Below the pieces are notes generated by a model. It had not been told where the DNA came from and did no database searches. It saw nothing but the letters and a program-made list of their open reading frames with translations. The position numbers and the translations under genes were made by a program. This document shows, piece after piece, positions 50,790-61,211 of a stretch of 64,000 nucleotides of DNA. The stretch is from positions 124,001 to 188,000 of the forward strand of contig SCOI01000001.1 of assembly GCA_005503085.1 (NCBI GenBank). The letters run 5' to 3'. Source of the DNA: Burkholderiales bacterium C2 (lineage in GTDB: Bacteria; Pseudomonadota; Gammaproteobacteria; Burkholderiales; Burkholderiaceae_C). The first letter of the stretch is position 1, and each line of letters starts with the position of its first letter.

Positions 50790-52036
50790 TCAGCCGACCA
50801 GCACCTCGACCACCGCCGGATGCCCCAGGAAGCCTTGCGGACTGGCGCTGGCGCCGTAAGCGCCGGACTGGAACACCACGGCCAAGTCCCCGATCTCGGC
50901 GCCCGGCAGTTCCATCTTGTCGGCCAGCAGGTCCAGCGGCGTGCACAGCGGCCCCACCACCGAGACCGCTTCCGCCGCCAGCGGGCCATGCGCGCGGCTG
51001 ACCGTGGCCGGGTAATTCTTGCGTATCACCTGGCCGAAATTGCCCGAGGCCGACAGATGGTGGTGCAGGCCGCCGTCGCAGAGCAGATAGACCTGGCCGC
51101 GCGAGACCTTGCGGTCGACGATGCGCGTCACATAGACCCCCGCCTCGCCGACCAGATAGCGGCCCAGCTCGATCACCAATTCCGCCTGCGGCATCTCGCG
51201 GGCCGCGCGCTCGGCAATCGCCTGCAGATTGGCGCCGATCGGCGCCAGATCCAGCGCCTGCTCGCCCGGGAAATAAGGGATGCCAAAGCCGCCACCGAGG
51301 TTCAGGAACTTGACCGGGCCGGGCGCATCGGCCGCCAGGCGCAGCGCCAGCTCGTAGCACTTCTGCTGGGCCTCGCAGATGGCCTCGGGCTTGAGGTTCT
51401 GCGAACCGGCGAACAGGTGGAAGCCCTCAAACGCCAGGCCCAGGCGCCCGACCTCGGCCAGCGCCGCCGGCACCAGCTCGGCATCGATGCCGAACTGCTT
51501 GGGGCCGCCGCTCATCTTCATGCCCGAGCCCTTCAGCTCGAAATCGGGGTTGACGCGTATCGCCACCCGCGCCGGCAGGCCCAGTTCGGCCGCCACCGCC
51601 GCCAGCACCGGCAGCTCGCGCAGGCTCTCCACATTGACCAGCACACCGGCGGCCACCGCCTGGCGCAGCTCGATATCACGCTTGGCCGGCCCGGCAAAGC
51701 TGATCTCGGCCGGGTCGGCCCCGGCGTCCAGCGCCACCTTCAGCTCGCCGGCCGAGGCCACGTCGATGCCGTCCACCAGGCCCGCCATCAGCGCGACGAC
51801 GGCCGGCATCGGGTTGGCCTTCATCGCATAGTGCAGCTTGATGCCGGCCGGCAGCGCGGCGCGCAGACTGGCCACACGCTCACGCAGCAGGCGCCGGTCA
51901 TAGGCGTAGAACGGCGTCTGGCCGACCTGCTCGGCCAGCAGCGAGAGCCGCTTGCCACCGACGATCAACTCGCCGTCCTGCAGCGGGAACTGGCTCATCG
52001 CCGCATGCTGCGGCGGCTTTTTCACGGGACTCTCGC

Positions 52037-52040
<4 letters not shown>
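50790..52040 (-). CDS. PLP-dependent decarboxylase, exosortase A system-associated
   Basis: A 416-residue fold-type III (alanine-racemase-like) decarboxylase related to LysA and ornithine decarboxylases. The PLP Lys74 lies in LHYAMKANPMPA, a glycine-rich phosphate-binding loop in LNLGGGFGIPYF, and the C-terminal active-site Cys in GPLCTPLDLL. It matches the decarboxylase type found in exosortase A / EPS loci beside an AMP-forming ligase, and that ligase gene overlaps its start (ATGA). It probably decarboxylates an amino acid, free or carrier-bound. The amino acid is not known. Confidence 0.9.
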
Positions 52041-53665
<1,625 letters not shown>

Positions 53666-53889
53666 TGAAATAGGGGACACACCGCTTTTGCAGATGTTCG
53701 GCGCAGCCAGGCAGGCATCCTACAGGCTGCACCGTCGCGGCCCCGTGGAGCGTACGCGAAACCCGCGTGACATATTGCGGGCCTGCCCCTCAGGATAAGG
53801 GGGCCGCCGGCCACGGATCGGCGCGGGCGCCCAGTTAAGATGCGCCGCTGTTGTGGGCAGCTTCGCCCTCGGAAAATTACAGAAAAAAC
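53666..53889. promoter_or_regulatory. divergent control region of the EPS locus
   Basis: This 224-base gap separates the minus arm (ligase, decarboxylase) from the plus arm (ACP onward) and must hold promoters for both. An A-rich stretch just before the ACP ATG serves as leader, without a strong ribosome site. I found no convincing promoter hexamers or long palindrome. It is listed only because its position makes it the control point. Confidence 0.5.
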
Positions 53890-54141
53890 ATGGACGCCGA
53901 AAAGCAAGTTCTGCGCATTCTTGACGAGGTCCTGAGCCTGAACGGCCGCAGCGCCGGCTTTGACCGCGACACCGCCCTGCTCGGCGCCATCCCGGAGCTG
54001 GACTCGATGGCCGTGGTCAGCCTGATCACCGCGCTGGAAGAGCAGCTGGGCCTCACCGTCGACGACGATGAGATCGACGGCGCCACCTTTGCCAGCGTGG
54101 GCTCGCTGGCGGATTTCGTCGCGGGCAAGCTGGCGAGCTGA
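53890..54141 (+). CDS. acyl carrier protein of the exosortase A-associated locus
   Basis: An 83-residue carrier with the phosphopantetheine site IPELDSMAVV (Ser39). Proteins of this type accompany exosortase A-associated hydrolases and ligases. It starts the plus arm and would be loaded by the divergent AMP-forming ligase. It differs clearly from the 99-residue ACP at 3415, so the window encodes two separate carrier systems. The start at 53890 is the only good ATG before the conserved region. Confidence 0.88.
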   Translation: MDAEKQVLRILDEVLSLNGRSAGFDRDTALLGAIPELDSMAVVSLITALEEQLGLTVDDDEIDGATFASVGSLADFVAGKLAS

Positions 54142-54173
54142 GCGCCGGCGCCGCGTCCGCAGCCCTCGCCAAG

Positions 54174-55019
54174 ATGCAAGCCTTCTACATCGATCGCCCC
54201 CCAGACGGCGGCCAGCGCTTTTGCATCTACCACCCGGCCCAGGGCGGCCGTGCGCGCGGGCAGATCCTGCATCTGCATCCCTTCGCCGAAGAGCTGAACA
54301 AGACGCGGCGGATGAGCGCGCTTCAGGCCCGCGCCTTTGCCGCCGCCGGTTTTGATGTGCTGCAGATCGACCTGCTGGGCTGCGGAGACAGTTCGGGCGA
54401 TTTCGGGGACGCCAGTTGGCAGGCCTGGATCGATGATGGCCTGGCCGGCATCGAATGGCTGCGCCGTCAGGCTGACGCACCGCTGTGCCTGTGGGGTCTG
54501 CGGGCCGGTAGCCTGCTCGCGGTGGAGCTGGCTCGTCGCCTGAGCGAACCGGTGGATCTGCTGCTGGTGCAGGCGCCGGCGAGCGGCAAGGTGCTGCTGC
54601 AGCAGTTTCTGCGGCTCAAGCTGGCCGCCGGGCTGATGGACGGTGACAACAAGGGCTTGATGGCGGCACTGCGCCAGTCGCTGGCCGCTGGCGACACGGT
54701 GGAGATCGCCGGCTACCGGCTGTCCGCCGCGCTGGCCCAGGGCCTGGAGGCGGCCACGATGCTGCCACCGGCCTCGTGCGAAGGCGCTCCCCGCCTGGCC
54801 TGGCTGGAGCTCAGCAGCCAGCCCGGCGCCGAACTGACGCCGGTCGCGACGCAGACCCTGGCGCGCTGGCAGCAAGCCGGCTATCGGGTCGACGCGCGCT
54901 GCGTGCTCGGCCCGGCGTTCTGGCAGACCAGCGAGATCGAGATCGCTCCGCAGCTGATCGAGGCCGGTACCGCGATGCTCGGGCAAGCGCTGCCGCAAGC
55001 CACCGTGACATCGCCATGA
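54174..55019 (+). CDS. alpha/beta hydrolase, exosortase A system-associated type 2
   Basis: A 281-residue alpha/beta-hydrolase-fold protein of the second hydrolase type found in exosortase A loci. The oxyanion-side HLHPFAEELNKTRRM and the DLLGCGDSSGDF loop are present. The nucleophile elbow reads GLRAG (residues 108-112) instead of GxSxG, so a standard Ser nucleophile is missing. It may be a non-hydrolytic partner or use another residue. Its end overlaps the type 1 hydrolase start (ATGA), suggesting the two act together. Confidence 0.85.
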   Translation: MQAFYIDRPPDGGQRFCIYHPAQGGRARGQILHLHPFAEELNKTRRMSALQARAFAAAGFDVLQIDLLGCGDSSGDFGDASWQAWIDDGLAGIEWLRRQADAPLCLWGLRAGSLLAVELARRLSEPVDLLLVQAPASGKVLLQQFLRLKLAAGLMDGDNKGLMAALRQSLAAGDTVEIAGYRLSAALAQGLEAATMLPPASCEGAPRLAWLELSSQPGAELTPVATQTLARWQQAGYRVDARCVLGPAFWQTSEIEIAPQLIEAGTAMLGQALPQATVTSP

Positions 55020-55909
55020 GCGTGCGCGAACAAGCTCTGCATTTCAGCTGCGCCGGCGACGCGCTGCTGGGCATTGTCAGCAGCCCGGCCGCGCCCATGG
55101 CGAGTTCCGGTGTCGGCGTGCTGATCGTCGTTGGCGGCCCGCAGTACCGGGCCGGCAGCCACCGCCAGTTCGTGTTGCTGGCGCGTGCCCTGTCCGCCCA
55201 GGGTCATGTCTGTCTGCGCTTCGATTACCGGGGCATGGGTGACAGCGCCGGCGCGGCGCGGGATTTCGAGGCGGTCGAGGCCGATATCGGCGCCGCGATC
55301 GCGGCCTTGCGCAGCCATTCACCGGCCGTGCAACGCATCGTGCTGTGGGGGCTGTGTGACGGCGCCTCGGCCAGTCTCTTGTACTTGCGCTCACGCGCAG
55401 CGCAGGCCGATGTGCACGGACTCTGCCTGGTCAATCCCTGGGTGCGCTCGGTTGAAACCCTGGCCCGGGCACGGGTGAAGCACTACTACCGGGAACGGTT
55501 GATGCAGCGCAGCTTCTGGCTGAAGCTGCTGCGCGGCGGCGTCGCGACCGAGGCCGTGCGCGGCCTGCTCGCCAATCTGCGCCAGGCCAGTGCAGCGCCG
55601 GCCGCAACCGACGGGCAGGAACAGCTGCCCTTCCCCAAGGCCATGGCCCAGGCCTGGAAGAGCTTCGATGGCCCGGTACTGCTGCTGCTCAGCGGACAGG
55701 ACCTGACAGCCAAGGAATTCATCGACACGGCCACAACAGCGCCCGCCTGGGCAGGCGTGCTGAATGGCCTGAACATCAGCCGAGAGGATCTGCCCCAGGC
55801 CGACCACACCTTCTCGGAGGACACGCAGCGCCGGCAGCTCGAGCAGATCTGCATCGACTGGCTGCGCAGCCATGCCCTGATAGAGCACGCAAGGAAAAGG
55901 CCATCATGA
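55016..55909 (+). CDS. alpha/beta hydrolase, exosortase A system-associated type 1
   Basis: A 297-residue alpha/beta hydrolase of the first type linked with exosortase A loci. The FDYRGMGDSAGAARDFE loop is typical. The nucleophile elbow is GLCDG (residues 112-116), which puts Cys114 where Ser is usual, and the partner His is in QADHTFSED. A Cys nucleophile suits thioester or acyl-transfer chemistry, as seen in dienelactone-hydrolase-like enzymes. It overlaps both neighbours by four bases. The substrate, perhaps an ACP-bound or EPS-bound acyl group, is unknown. Confidence 0.86.
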   Translation: MSVREQALHFSCAGDALLGIVSSPAAPMASSGVGVLIVVGGPQYRAGSHRQFVLLARALSAQGHVCLRFDYRGMGDSAGAARDFEAVEADIGAAIAALRSHSPAVQRIVLWGLCDGASASLLYLRSRAAQADVHGLCLVNPWVRSVETLARARVKHYYRERLMQRSFWLKLLRGGVATEAVRGLLANLRQASAAPAATDGQEQLPFPKAMAQAWKSFDGPVLLLLSGQDLTAKEFIDTATTAPAWAGVLNGLNISREDLPQADHTFSEDTQRRQLEQICIDWLRSHALIEHARKRPS

Positions 55910-56628
55910 ACGGATATCGACGCTTCGCCCTGCCGCTGCTGACTGTGCTGTGCAGCGCCGGTATCAGCCTGGCTGCACAGGCTCAAACCGCCACGCTGTG
56001 TGGCGATCTGGCCAATGCCTTCGGCCCGCATGACTACAGGAAGGAAGCGGGCAATCCGGACGCGAAGCGGAGCACGACCAATCCGCTATTTCTGGTCGAG
56101 AGCGCGCATTTTCGGCCTGAGATGGAGGCCTTGATCAGAGGGCGCACGCCCGGCAGCGAGGTCGGCCCCGAGTTGGACTACACGCTGCGCGCCTTTCCCA
56201 ATCATCATCGCGCGCTGCTGGCCATGACACGCCTGGCCGACAAGCAGAAGGTCGACCAGCCCAGAGGGGCGCGCTACAGCGTCGATTGCTGGTTCGAGCG
56301 CGCGATCCGGTTCCAAGCCGATGACGGCATCGTCCGGATGCTGTATGCCCACTACCTGGGCAGCAAGGGCCGGCGCGACGATGCCATCAAGCAGCTCGAA
56401 ACCGCCACGCAACTGGCCAAGGACAATCCCTTCGGCCATTACAACATCGGCATGATCTATGCCGATATGCAGATCTTCGACCGGGCGCTGGCGCAGGCCC
56501 ACCGTGCGAGCGAACTGGGCATGCTGCGCACCGAGCTGAAGGATCGCCTGACTGCGGCCGGTCAGTGGCGCGACCCGGCCAGCGCCGGCGCCGCCAGCGC
56601 GCCAGCGGCCAGCGGAGCGGGGCAATGA
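55906..56628 (+). CDS. exported TPR protein of the EPS locus
   Basis: A 240-residue protein with a signal peptide (cleavage near AQAQT) and a C-terminal TPR pair (KGRRDDAIKQLETATQLAKDN, in part). Its N-terminal domain has two Cys (TLCGDLANAFGPHDYRKEAGN and VDCWFERAIRFQ), possibly a disulfide. It ends with an Ala/Ser-rich tail. Probably a periplasmic scaffold for polysaccharide or exosortase-linked factors. It overlaps the genes on both sides by four bases, so the coding frame is secure even though the function is not. Confidence 0.8.
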   Translation: MNGYRRFALPLLTVLCSAGISLAAQAQTATLCGDLANAFGPHDYRKEAGNPDAKRSTTNPLFLVESAHFRPEMEALIRGRTPGSEVGPELDYTLRAFPNHHRALLAMTRLADKQKVDQPRGARYSVDCWFERAIRFQADDGIVRMLYAHYLGSKGRRDDAIKQLETATQLAKDNPFGHYNIGMIYADMQIFDRALAQAHRASELGMLRTELKDRLTAAGQWRDPASAGAASAPAASGAGQ

Positions 56629-57851
56629 GTCTTTCTGCGCCCGGCATGCTGAGTTCTCCCGCCTCGACCGACACGCCGACCCGGCCCATCCCGCGTCTGC
56701 CGGTGCTGAGCTGGCAGTCGTTCTCGGGCCAGTGGCGCGCGCCGCTGCCCTGCCTGCTTGAGCAGCCCGGACTGCGGCTGAGCATCAGCGGCCGCGCCTC
56801 TATCCTGCTGGCCGTCGAATTGCTGGGCCTCAAGCCCGGCGACAAGGTGCTGGTGCCGACCTACCACTGCCCGACGATGATCGCCCCGGTCGTGGCGCTG
56901 AACGTCGAGCCGGTCTTCTACCCGATAGGCGCCCATGGCGGCGCGCAGATCGAGTGGCTGGAGCGTCAACCGCTGGAGGGCGTTCGGGCTCTGCTCGCGG
57001 CCCATTACTTTGGTCTGCCCCAGCCGATGCAGGCCTTGCGTCGCTGGTGCGATCAGCACGGGATCGCGCTGATCGAAGACTGCGCCCATGCCCTCTTCGG
57101 CGTCAGCGGCAGCCGGCCCGTCGGCCGCTGGGGTGATATCGCCATCGGCAGCCTGACCAAGTTCCTGCCCGTGCCCGAAGGCGGCTGCCTGCAGCTCAAT
57201 ATCAGCAACGACCGCCAGCTGGCGCTGCAGCAGCCCTCGCTGCTGCAGCAGATCAAGGCCGCCGCCGACATCGTCCATGTGGCGGCCAGCCACGGCCGCC
57301 TGACCGGGCTGAATTCACTGCTGCTGGGCATTTTTTCCCTGCGGCATCTGGTAAAGAGCCGGAGCAAGGCGCCGGTCGCCAGCCCGACACCCATCAGCGA
57401 GGGAGCGCCGGCAGCGGACGGTTTCACGCTGGACCCGCTGCTCTCGCATCGCGCGCTGACCTGGGCCTCGGCCTGGGTGTCCCGCAGCACCCCGCGGGCC
57501 CGCATTGTCGAACGTCGCCGCCACCACTTCGCGCATCTGATACGCCTGCTTGGCGGCCATCAAGGCCTGCGCCCGCTGCACACCGAGCTGCCCGACGGGG
57601 CCGCCCCCTATGTGTTTCCGCTGTGGGTCGACCACCCCGACCCCGGCTACGCCAAGCTGCGCCAGATGGGCATCCCGGTCTCGCGCTGGGACCGTCTGTG
57701 GCCGGGTCTGCCGGCCATTGACGCCGATGTCGGACCAACCTGGGCCCATCATGTGCTGCAACTGGCTTGTCATCAAGACCTCAGCGATGAGGAGGTCCGG
57801 GCCATTGCTGCCGCCGTGATCGCGCTGTACGCCACGGACAAGCCGGCGTGA
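56625..57851 (+). CDS. DegT/DnrJ/EryC1-like aminotransferase family protein
   Basis: A 408-residue PLP-dependent fold-type I protein related to sugar aminotransferases. The cofactor Asp152 lies in IEDCAHALFG and the Schiff-base Lys179 in GSLTKFLPVPEGG, with SGRASILLAVELLGLKPGD in the N-terminal part. DegT members aminate keto-sugar nucleotides for surface glycans. Here the C-terminal half diverges and contains an insertion around residues 225-270, so substrate class is less sure. It would supply an amino group for EPS or its decoration. Starts ATGA-coupled to the TPR gene. Confidence 0.82.
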   Translation: MSLSAPGMLSSPASTDTPTRPIPRLPVLSWQSFSGQWRAPLPCLLEQPGLRLSISGRASILLAVELLGLKPGDKVLVPTYHCPTMIAPVVALNVEPVFYPIGAHGGAQIEWLERQPLEGVRALLAAHYFGLPQPMQALRRWCDQHGIALIEDCAHALFGVSGSRPVGRWGDIAIGSLTKFLPVPEGGCLQLNISNDRQLALQQPSLLQQIKAAADIVHVAASHGRLTGLNSLLLGIFSLRHLVKSRSKAPVASPTPISEGAPAADGFTLDPLLSHRALTWASAWVSRSTPRARIVERRRHHFAHLIRLLGGHQGLRPLHTELPDGAAPYVFPLWVDHPDPGYAKLRQMGIPVSRWDRLWPGLPAIDADVGPTWAHHVLQLACHQDLSDEEVRAIAAAVIALYATDKPA

Positions 57852-59137
57852 TGAAGCGCTTACTGATGATCGCCTATCACTTCCCACCACTGGCGGGGAG
57901 CAGCGGCATCCAACGCAGCCTGCGCTTTGCCCAGCAGCTGCCCGGCCATGGCTGGCAGCCTGCGGTGCTGAGCGTCAACACCCGGGCCTATGAACAGACT
58001 GGCAGCGATCTGCTCGCCGAGCTCCCGGCCGATCTCGAGGTGGTGCGGGCCTTTGCGCTGGATGCCAGCCGCCACCTGGCCATCGCCGGACGCTACCCGG
58101 GCTGGCTGGCGCGGCCGGATCGCTGGCTGAGCTGGCTGCTCGGCGCGGTGCCCGCCGGCCTGGCCATGATCAGGCGCCACCGACCCGCAGCGATCTGGAG
58201 CACCTATCCGATTGCAAGCGCCCATCTGCTGGGCTACAGCCTGTCGCGCCTGAGCGGCCTGCCCTGGGTGGCCGACTTCCGCGATCCGATGGCCCATGAG
58301 GGCTATCCGGCCGATGCCCGAACCTGGCAGAGCTATCTGAGCGTCGAGAAGAAGGTGTTCTCGCGGGCATGCCGGGCGGTCTTCGCAACACCCGGTGCAG
58401 CCCGCCTGTACCGGCAGCGCTATCCCGTGCAGGCCGAGCGCATCCGGGTGATCGAGAACGGCTATGACGAAGACGCCTTCCGGCGGGCATCTGACCAGCC
58501 ACACGGCGCGGCATTGAACCCCGGCAGCCTGACCCTGCTGCACAGCGGCATCGTCTACCCCGAATGGCGCAATCCGAGCGGGCTGTTCGAGGCGCTGCAG
58601 CGCCTGCTGAGCGCCGGCGCTATCCGGCCGCAGACGCTGCGGCTGCGCTTTCGTGCCCCGGTGCATGATCGTTGGCTGGCCGATCTGGCCGAGCGTCATG
58701 GCTTGGGCTTCATGGTCGAGATCCTGCCGCCGCTGCCCTATATCGACGCGCTGAAGGAGATGCTGGCCGCCGATGCCTTGCTGGCCCTGCAGTCGGCCGA
58801 TTGCAATGATCAGGTGCCGGCCAAGGTCTATGAGTACCTGCGAGCGCGCAAGGCGATTCTGGGATTGGCCGACCCTCAGGGCGACACGGCCGGCATCCTG
58901 CGCACCGCCGCAATGGGCCCGATCTGCGCGCTGGAAGCCCCTGCGGAGCAGATTGGCGAGGCCTTGCTGTCCCTGCTCGCCAGCTTGAACGGCGGCGCCT
59001 CGCCGGTGGCCAACGAGCACCTGGTCGGCACGGCCTCGCGCGAGGCGCGGACCGCGGCCTTGGCCGGACTGCTGAACGAAATAACCGTCGCTGCGGGTTC
59101 ACCCAGTGGCCTCAAATCGAACCCATCAAAGCCATGA
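57851..59137 (+). CDS. glycosyltransferase (GT4-like) of the EPS locus
   Basis: A 428-residue glycosyltransferase with GT-B fold. The N-terminus MKRLLMIAYHFPPLAGSSG is typical of family 4, and the acceptor domain contains WVADFRDPM. The donor domain has RIRVIENGYDEDAF and a C-terminal KVYEYLRARKAILG segment where the usual E-x7-E pair is loosely kept. A GTG one codon earlier (57848) is an alternative start. It overlaps the aminotransferase stop. It probably adds one sugar to the EPS repeat unit. Confidence 0.86.
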   Translation: MKRLLMIAYHFPPLAGSSGIQRSLRFAQQLPGHGWQPAVLSVNTRAYEQTGSDLLAELPADLEVVRAFALDASRHLAIAGRYPGWLARPDRWLSWLLGAVPAGLAMIRRHRPAAIWSTYPIASAHLLGYSLSRLSGLPWVADFRDPMAHEGYPADARTWQSYLSVEKKVFSRACRAVFATPGAARLYRQRYPVQAERIRVIENGYDEDAFRRASDQPHGAALNPGSLTLLHSGIVYPEWRNPSGLFEALQRLLSAGAIRPQTLRLRFRAPVHDRWLADLAERHGLGFMVEILPPLPYIDALKEMLAADALLALQSADCNDQVPAKVYEYLRARKAILGLADPQGDTAGILRTAAMGPICALEAPAEQIGEALLSLLASLNGGASPVANEHLVGTASREARTAALAGLLNEITVAAGSPSGLKSNPSKP

Positions 59138-60219
59138 GCTGGACTCTTCACCCGATCGCCGATTTCCCGAGGCATGCCGCCCGCTGGGATCAACTGAGAC
59201 AGTCGCTCGGGCATGCGGTCTTTCTCGAGTCGGCCTTTTTGCTCCCTTTGCTGGAGGAGTTCGGCGCCGGGCAGGAACTGTTGCTCGCGCTGCAGGCGGA
59301 CGACGACGGCAAAGCACTGCGAGCCGGCGCGATCGTGCGCCGCTGCGGGGCCGGCCGGTGGGAGGTCTTCCAACCGTCGCAACTGCCCTTGGCCAGTTGG
59401 ATGATTGAAGACCCTGAGCATTCGCTGGAGCGTCAGGCCAAGGCCTTGCTGTCAGCGCTGCCCGGCTTCGCCTTGAGCCTGGGTCTTCCCCAGCTTGATT
59501 CGCTGCTGCTGCCCCGCCCCACCGACAGTGCCAGCCTGAGGACGCAAGACTATATCGAGACCGCCTGGGTCGATGTCGACGGCAGCTTCGAGGCCTACTG
59601 GGAGTCGCGCGGCAAGAACCTGCGCCAGAACAGCAAGAAGCAGCGCAACAAGCTGGCCACCGAGGGCTTGGAAACCCGGCTGGAGTGTCTCGAAGAGCCG
59701 GCGGATGTGGCCCAGGCCATCGCCGACTACGGTGCGCTGGAGAGTGCGGGCTGGAAAGCGGCCGACGGCACGGCCATCCATCCCGACAATGCCCAGGGTC
59801 GCTTCTACCGCAAGATGCTCGAGAACTTCTGCGCACAGGGGCGCGGCCGCATCTACCGCTATCGATTCGGCGACAAGGTCGTGTCGATGGACCTGTGCAT
59901 CGAGAGCGGGCCCGTCATCGTGATCCTGAAGACGGCTTATGACGAAAGCTACCGTACCGTCTCGCCGTCAACGCTGATGCGCCAGGAGCAGTTCCAGCAG
60001 CTGTTCGAGCAGGCCCGCCACCGCCGCATCGAGTTCTACGGCAAGGTCATGGAATGGCATACCCGCTGGACCGACAAGGCGCGGCCCATCTACCACGCCA
60101 CCTGCTACCGCTGGCCGCTGATCGGCACCGTGCATGCCCAGCTGGCCCGCCACAGGCAGCGCGTCGCGGCGCGCCGGCAACCGGCGGCGGCCGATGCGCC
60201 CACGGCCCACAAGGAGTGA
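59134..60219 (+). CDS. FemAB/CelD-like GNAT acyltransferase
   Basis: A 361-residue protein of the GNAT group that includes CelD/BcsL and FemAB-like enzymes (BioF2-like double GNAT domain). Recognisable segments are SFEAYWESRGKNLRQNSKKQ, YGALESAGWKAADGTAI, and the C-terminal RIEFYGKVMEWHTRW. Relatives sit in EPS and exosortase loci and are thought to transfer acyl or aminoacyl groups to polymers or lipids. Start overlaps the previous stop. In this locus it could use the product of the ligase-ACP-decarboxylase branch, which is inference. Confidence 0.83.
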   Translation: MSWTLHPIADFPRHAARWDQLRQSLGHAVFLESAFLLPLLEEFGAGQELLLALQADDDGKALRAGAIVRRCGAGRWEVFQPSQLPLASWMIEDPEHSLERQAKALLSALPGFALSLGLPQLDSLLLPRPTDSASLRTQDYIETAWVDVDGSFEAYWESRGKNLRQNSKKQRNKLATEGLETRLECLEEPADVAQAIADYGALESAGWKAADGTAIHPDNAQGRFYRKMLENFCAQGRGRIYRYRFGDKVVSMDLCIESGPVIVILKTAYDESYRTVSPSTLMRQEQFQQLFEQARHRRIEFYGKVMEWHTRWTDKARPIYHATCYRWPLIGTVHAQLARHRQRVAARRQPAAADAPTAHKE

Positions 60220-60224
60220 AACCG

Positions 60225-61211
60225 ATGGTCCACCCCAAGATCGCTGTCATCATTCCGTTCTTCCAGCGCAAGACCGGCGTCCTCGCCCGCTCGCTGGCCT
60301 CGATCGCCGCGCAGGCCTACCCGTCGGAGCGCCTGTATGTGCTGGTTGTCGATGACGGCTCGCCCTGCCCGGCCGAGCAGGAGCTGCGCGACCATCCGCC
60401 GGCGGAGAGCCTGCGCATCACCGTGCTGCAGCAGGCCAATGCCGGCCCGAACGAGGCCCGCAACACCGCGCTGGCGGCACTGGAGCCCGGCACCGATCTG
60501 GTCGCCTACCTGGACTCCGATGACGAATGGATAGGCGAGCACCTGGCCCGGGCCGTGAAGGCCCTGGACGCCGGCTACAGCGCCTATTTCGCCAATCTGT
60601 TTCATCTCGGCGACTCGACCAACGAGTTCGACAAGGCCAAGCGCGTCCGCCATGAGGACCACCCCAGCGTCGCGGGCGATCCCAGCCTGCGTGCCTACCA
60701 GGGCGATATGGTCCACCAGATCGCCACGGCCAACATCATCTTCATGCCTTCGCTGGTGATACGGGTCGACGCGCTGGGGCAGGCGCGCTTTCCGCTGGCG
60801 CACCGCCATGGCGGCGGCGACTATCTGTACTGGATGGACCTGATACGCCACGGCGCGCGCTTCGTCTACTCGACCGAGCCCGAGGTGCGTTGCGGCCAGG
60901 GCATCAATATGTGGTACGGCAGCGGCTGGGGCACGGACGGCCTGGCAATGCGCATCGTCGACGAGGCGCGTTTTCGTCGCAAGGTGCTGGAGCAGCATGC
61001 GCGCACCGAGAACACCAAACGCAGCCTGCGGCAGCGCCTGGCCGAGCTGCAGAGCGGCATGCTGCAGGATGTGGTGCATCGCCTGCGCCACCGCAAGCCG
61101 GTGCATTGGCACACGGTGCGGCTGTTCTTCCGCGAGAACCCGCCGAGCCTGCGCATGCTGGGTCATCTGGCCCAGGTGCTCAGATCCAAGCTGACGGGTG
61201 CTGCCGCATGA
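60225..61211 (+). CDS. glycosyltransferase family 2
   Basis: A 328-residue GT-A enzyme with the N-terminal KIAVIIPFFQRKTGVLARSL, the VVDDGSPCP nucleotide site, and the metal-binding DSDDEWIGEH. A later FPLAHRHGGGDYLYWMDLI corresponds to the ED-type acceptor motif. It transfers a sugar from a nucleotide donor on the cytoplasmic face. The ATG follows an AAGGAG site (60211-60216) by eight bases, one of the few strong ribosome sites in this run, all others being stop-start overlaps. Confidence 0.9.
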   Translation: MVHPKIAVIIPFFQRKTGVLARSLASIAAQAYPSERLYVLVVDDGSPCPAEQELRDHPPAESLRITVLQQANAGPNEARNTALAALEPGTDLVAYLDSDDEWIGEHLARAVKALDAGYSAYFANLFHLGDSTNEFDKAKRVRHEDHPSVAGDPSLRAYQGDMVHQIATANIIFMPSLVIRVDALGQARFPLAHRHGGGDYLYWMDLIRHGARFVYSTEPEVRCGQGINMWYGSGWGTDGLAMRIVDEARFRRKVLEQHARTENTKRSLRQRLAELQSGMLQDVVHRLRHRKPVHWHTVRLFFRENPPSLRMLGHLAQVLRSKLTGAAA

